A DNA stretch of 64,000 nucleotides, from assembly GCF_011762195.1 (NCBI RefSeq), contig NZ_JAASQK010000003.1:310001-374000 (forward strand), in the 5' to 3' direction. This stretch comes from Sphingomonas oligoaromativorans. Lineage in GTDB: Bacteria > Pseudomonadota > Alphaproteobacteria > Sphingomonadales > Sphingomonadaceae. Shown here piece after piece: positions 60,968 through 64,000 of this stretch (positions are counted from its first letter, which is position 1; every line of letters begins with the position of its first letter). Position numbers and translations under genes: made by a program. Under the pieces are notes generated by a model. It was given only the letters and a program-made list of their open reading frames with translations. It did not search any database and was not told the origin of the DNA.

Positions 60968-62256
60968 ACTATGATCCGCGCGGCTGGACGGTCCACCGGG
61001 ACTCGCGACATCCGTTCGACCGGGCGGCGCCCCATGTCGACAACGGCACCGCGCGGCCCGATCCGATCCGCTATACCTCGCGGGCGTTCTTCGAGGCGGA
61101 GTGGGAGAAGGTCTTCACGAAGACCTGGCTGTTCGCCGGGCCGGTCAGCGACGTGCGCGAGCCCGGCGACTGGATGAAGTTCGACATCGGCGCCGAGAGC
61201 TTCCTCATCGTCCGCCGCGAGGATGGCGGGCTGGCCGCGCACTACAATGTCTGCCCGCATCGCGGCAGCCGGCTGGTGACGGGGGATGTCGGCTCGCAGG
61301 CCAGCTTCACCTGTCCCTTCCATAGCTGGCAGTTCGGCCTCGATGGCCGCAACCTGCGCGTCACCGATGCCGAGACCTTCCGCCCCGAGGTGCTGTGCCA
61401 CGGCACGGATCTCACCTCGGTGAAGGTGGATGAGGCGGCGGGTCTCGTCTTCCTCTCGATGTCCGACGACGTACCGCCGCTCGCCGAATATCTCGGCGAC
61501 ATCCTGCCGATGCTGGAGACCTATGAGATCGGGAAGATGCACGTCGTCCAGCATCGCCGATCGGACTGGGCGGCCAATTGGAAGGGGGGGATCGATGCCT
61601 TCTACGAAAGCTATCATCTCCACGCGATCCACCCGCAGACGATGGGGATGCTCGACGATCGCACCCATATCGATCTCTATGCCCATGGCATGAGCCGCCA
61701 GTTCGTGCCCTTCGGCCAGCCCAATTCGCATTTCCCCGATCAGCAGGGGATCAACCCCGGCATCGCCGTGATGCTCAGCGATGCGGGGCTGGACCCGGCG
61801 ACTTTCCAGGGCACCGCGCAGGACAGCCGCTCGGCGATCGCCATGGCCAAGCGCGACCGGGCGGCGAAGCTCGGCCTCGATTATGGCCGGTTCAGCGATG
61901 CGCAACTCACCGACAGCACGATCTTCGGCATCTTTCCCAATGCCCAGATCGGTTGCCATCCCGAGGCGGTGTTCCTCCACCGTTTCAAGCCGCACGCGGA
62001 CGACCCCGAGCAGTTCGTCTACGACACCACGATCCTGTACCGGCATATCGACGTGCCGGGCTATGGCGCGCCGCTGTGGATGGGGTTGGGCGATGAGGTG
62101 GACCTCACCGGCGCCACGCGGCCGGAGGTGATCCACACCGGGCTCGGCGAGCCGCCGGGCATGGGCGAGGTGCTCGATCAGGACAGCGATCTGCTGCCGA
62201 TCGTGCAGGCGGGCGCGCGCTCGCGCGGCTTCCGCGGCCCGCTCTGGGGCGAGTAG
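60964..62256 (+). CDS. Rieske non-haem iron oxygenase, alpha subunit (3), ending at a premature amber codon
   Basis: A 430-residue close paralogue of the preceding protein. The Rieske ligands are C97/H99 and C117/H120, and the iron site is DAFYESYHLHAIHPQ. All catalytic motifs are intact. The frame stops at TAG 62254-62256 (SRGFRGPLWGE-stop) where its paralogue has CAG (Q). The frame then continues as EARLRHFHTELDRWLAK to a second TAG at 62308-62310, so a 448-residue product was ancestral. The truncation removes only the C-terminal helix. Confidence 0.85.
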   Translation: MNYDPRGWTVHRDSRHPFDRAAPHVDNGTARPDPIRYTSRAFFEAEWEKVFTKTWLFAGPVSDVREPGDWMKFDIGAESFLIVRREDGGLAAHYNVCPHRGSRLVTGDVGSQASFTCPFHSWQFGLDGRNLRVTDAETFRPEVLCHGTDLTSVKVDEAAGLVFLSMSDDVPPLAEYLGDILPMLETYEIGKMHVVQHRRSDWAANWKGGIDAFYESYHLHAIHPQTMGMLDDRTHIDLYAHGMSRQFVPFGQPNSHFPDQQGINPGIAVMLSDAGLDPATFQGTAQDSRSAIAMAKRDRAAKLGLDYGRFSDAQLTDSTIFGIFPNAQIGCHPEAVFLHRFKPHADDPEQFVYDTTILYRHIDVPGYGAPLWMGLGDEVDLTGATRPEVIHTGLGEPPGMGEVLDQDSDLLPIVQAGARSRGFRGPLWGE

Positions 62257-62318
62257 GAGGCGCGGCTGCGCCATTTCCATACGGAACTGGATCGCTGGCT
62301 GGCGAAGTAGCGCCAGCC

Positions 62319-63074
62319 TCAGAAGGGGCGGATCGTCACCGCATTGTCGACGACGAATTCGGCGCCGGTGACGAAACGCGATTCATCGGAGGCGAGGAAC
62401 AGCACCATCGCGGCGATGTCGGCCGGAGCCCCCTTGGAGCCTGCGGGCAGCACGCCTTCGGGCACCGCCTGCTCATCGCCGGGCCTTCCCTCGGCCTCCT
62501 GCACCATCGGTGTCTCGATCGCGCCGGGATGCACCGAGTTGCAGCGGATCTTGTAACCCTTCTCCTGACACATCACCGCGATCGACTTGGTCATCGACCG
62601 CACCGCGCCCTTGGCGGCGGAGTAGGCGAAGAAGATCGGGTAGCCGAGCAGCGCGCCGGTCGACGACATGTTGATGATCGATCCGCCACCGCCCCTGTTC
62701 ATCAGCGGAATGGCATATTTGCAGCCGAGGAAGACACCCTCGCTCATCACGGCATTGACGAAGCGGAACTGGTCCAGCGTCGTCCCCTCGACATCGGCGG
62801 AGAGCACGACGCCGGCATTGTTGACGAGGATATCCAGCCGGCCGAACCGATCCTCGATGGCGCGGATGGTGGCGATCCATTGCTCCTCGGAGGCGACGTC
62901 GAGCGCCATCGCCACGCCGCCGATGGCATCGGCGACCTTCTGCGCCGGCTCCAGCCTCACGTCGGTGACGATGACGACGGCGCCTTCGCGGGCCAGCGCC
63001 TCGCAATCGGCCTTGCCGAGCCCCGAGCCGCCGCCCGTCACCAGCGCCACCTTGCCGGCCACCCGTCCCGTCAT
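62319..63074 (-). CDS. SDR family oxidoreductase
   Basis: A 251-residue classical SDR: TGGGSGLG cofactor loop (13-20), VNNAGVVLSADVEG, a catalytic Ser in NMSSTGALLG, Y-x3-K in YSAAKGAVRSM, and the C-terminal GAEFVVDNAVTIRPF. The start at 63074 follows GAGGGAGACGAGG, 23 bases after the stop of the next SDR upstream, so the two are co-transcribed. It lies 8 bases past the residual Rieske reading frame, in convergent orientation. Substrate unknown. Confidence 0.86.
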   Translation of the reverse strand: MTGRVAGKVALVTGGGSGLGKADCEALAREGAVVIVTDVRLEPAQKVADAIGGVAMALDVASEEQWIATIRAIEDRFGRLDILVNNAGVVLSADVEGTTLDQFRFVNAVMSEGVFLGCKYAIPLMNRGGGGSIINMSSTGALLGYPIFFAYSAAKGAVRSMTKSIAVMCQEKGYKIRCNSVHPGAIETPMVQEAEGRPGDEQAVPEGVLPAGSKGAPADIAAMVLFLASDESRFVTGAEFVVDNAVTIRPF

Positions 63075-63097
63075 CCTCGTCTCCCTCGCGCGCGTCG

Positions 63098-64000
63098 TCA
63101 GGCCGCGCCGCCTTCGTTGAAATAGTCCGGCATCCCGCCCGGCCACACCACGCCCCACTGAGCCTGACCGCCGTCGATAATCATCAGGTCGCCATTGACG
63201 AAACGCGCCGCCGGCGAGGCCAGATAGACGATCGCTTCCGCCACATCCCACGCATTGCCGCGCACCTTCATCGGATTGGCCATATGGAAGCGCCCGAGCG
63301 CCTCCTCGGGATAGACGCCGAAACCCTCCGTCTCGATCACGCCGGGGCCGACGCAGTTCACCCGGATGCGGAAGGGCGCCCACTCGGTCGCGACCGTCCT
63401 GGACAGATAGATCACGCCCGCCCGCGCCGCGCAGGTGTGCGCCGCCTGCGGCATCCCGCGTTCGACATTGGCGACCATGTTGATGACATGCCCCGGCTGG
63501 CCCTCCGCCCGCCAGCGTCGGGCGGCCTCCTGCATCATCCACCAGGTGCCGTTCAGATTGGTGTCGATCACCGCCAGCCAGCCCTTGCGGCTGAAATCGA
63601 TCGCATCCTGCGGGAATTGTCCGCCGGCATTGTTGACCAGGGTGTCGAGCCCGCCCAGCCGGTCATGCACCTCGCCGATCAGCGCCTCGCAGGCATCGGG
63701 ATCGCGGATGGTCATGGCGCGGATCAGGATGTCGCGCCCGGTGGCGGCGCGGATCGCATCGCGCGTGGCTTCCAGCTTCTCCGCCGCCCGCCCGCAGATC
63801 GCGACGTCGGCGCCCAGCCGCGCGGCGAGGAAGGCGGCCGCCTTGCCCATGCCGCTGCCGCCGCCGGTAATCAGGATGCGATGGCCGGCGAGCAGGTCCG
63901 GCCGGAATACCGTCTCGCGCGTCGCCAGCGCCGCTTCGTCGAGCCCGCGTTTCGGCCGCGTGGGATCGCTCGGATCGGGGCGGGCCTGGGGGCGCGGCGG
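63098..64000 (-). CDS. SDR family oxidoreductase, 5' partial
   Basis: Three hundred C-terminal codons are visible; the frame is open to the right edge, so the true start lies outside. An N-terminal extension (about 40 residues, GLDEAALATRETVFRPDLLAG) precedes the cofactor loop TGGGSGMG. NNAGGQFPQDAIDFSRKGW follows, and the usual Tyr/Lys pair is hard to place: VNMVANVERGMPQAAHTCAARAGVIYLSRTVA replaces a clean Y-x3-K. This pattern resembles 2,4-dienoyl-CoA reductase-like SDRs. The C-terminus is GMPDYFNEGGAA. It is co-transcribed with the SDR downstream. Confidence 0.8.
   Translation of the reverse strand, partial: PPRPQARPDPSDPTRPKRGLDEAALATRETVFRPDLLAGHRILITGGGSGMGKAAAFLAARLGADVAICGRAAEKLEATRDAIRAATGRDILIRAMTIRDPDACEALIGEVHDRLGGLDTLVNNAGGQFPQDAIDFSRKGWLAVIDTNLNGTWWMMQEAARRWRAEGQPGHVINMVANVERGMPQAAHTCAARAGVIYLSRTVATEWAPFRIRVNCVGPGVIETEGFGVYPEEALGRFHMANPMKVRGNAWDVAEAIVYLASPAARFVNGDLMIIDGGQAQWGVVWPGGMPDYFNEGGAA

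Overview
The window is a high-GC chromosomal stretch of an alphaproteobacterium, most likely a sphingomonad (Sphingomonas/Novosphingobium/Sphingobium group). This is inferred from the gene content and order (yajC-secD-secF-Mth938, bamD next to recN, a GTTC-N7-GTTC LexA box upstream of recN), an RNase E with an acidic insertion in its S1 domain, and a large TonB-dependent receptor inside a catabolic cluster. No insertion sequence, integrase, CRISPR array or rRNA operon was seen. Two tRNA genes are present: Pro-GGG and Arg-ACG.

Positions 1-7437: the end of a sigma-54-type regulator and a DUF815 ATPase are followed by a REP-like inverted repeat and a sugar-acid locus. That locus holds a vSGLT-like Na+/sugar symporter and an IlvD/Edd sugar-acid dehydratase on the minus strand, and an SMP-30 lactonase, DgoK and DgoA on the plus strand. 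Together they read as the non-phosphorylative (De Ley-Doudoroff) route for galactose, ending in pyruvate and glyceraldehyde-3-phosphate. An acylphosphatase gene closes the region.

Positions 7438-28474: housekeeping genes. These are rne with a 398-base leader, an M48 protease, a DsbA-like thiol oxidoreductase, tag, a 2-hydroxyacid dehydrogenase coupled to a small GTA/phage-type lysis pair (holin and muramidase), tRNA-Pro, yajC-secD-secF, a glycosyltransferase, bamD, SOS-type recN, an alpha/beta hydrolase, tRNA-Arg, an Uup-like ABC-F ATPase, and a PepSY protein followed by an OmpR/PhoQ-type two-component pair.

Positions 28475-39140: stress and metal genes. These are a glutathionyl-hydroquinone reductase, a GST, a VOC protein, an MFS exporter, an SDR facing a LysR regulator, and an NsrR-type Rrf2 regulator facing a truncated haemoglobin-DUF1971 fusion with two dyads between them. 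A MocR regulator facing a secreted cupin, and a dmeR-dmeF type Co/Ni efflux operon with its palindromic operator, complete the set.

Positions 39231-64000: a dense accessory catabolic island for an unidentified, probably aromatic or alicyclic, compound. It holds three Rieske oxygenase alpha subunits, a TonB receptor, a PQQ alcohol dehydrogenase, several SDRs, a CoA ligase in a four-gene overlapping operon with two ABM proteins and a SnoaL protein, and a class III CoA-transferase with a DUF35 protein and an SCP2-type thiolase. An enoyl-CoA hydratase and a private 2-oxoacid dehydrogenase (E1a, E1b, E2) are also present. A CATG-centred palindrome of about 20 bp recurs upstream of the TetR gene, the SDR/Rieske/E1-E2 operon, the CoA-ligase operon, the TonB receptor and the Rieske pair/VOC gene, so the island looks like one regulon of the TetR protein encoded at 44107-44778. 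The last Rieske gene ends at an in-frame amber codon where its neighbour has glutamine.
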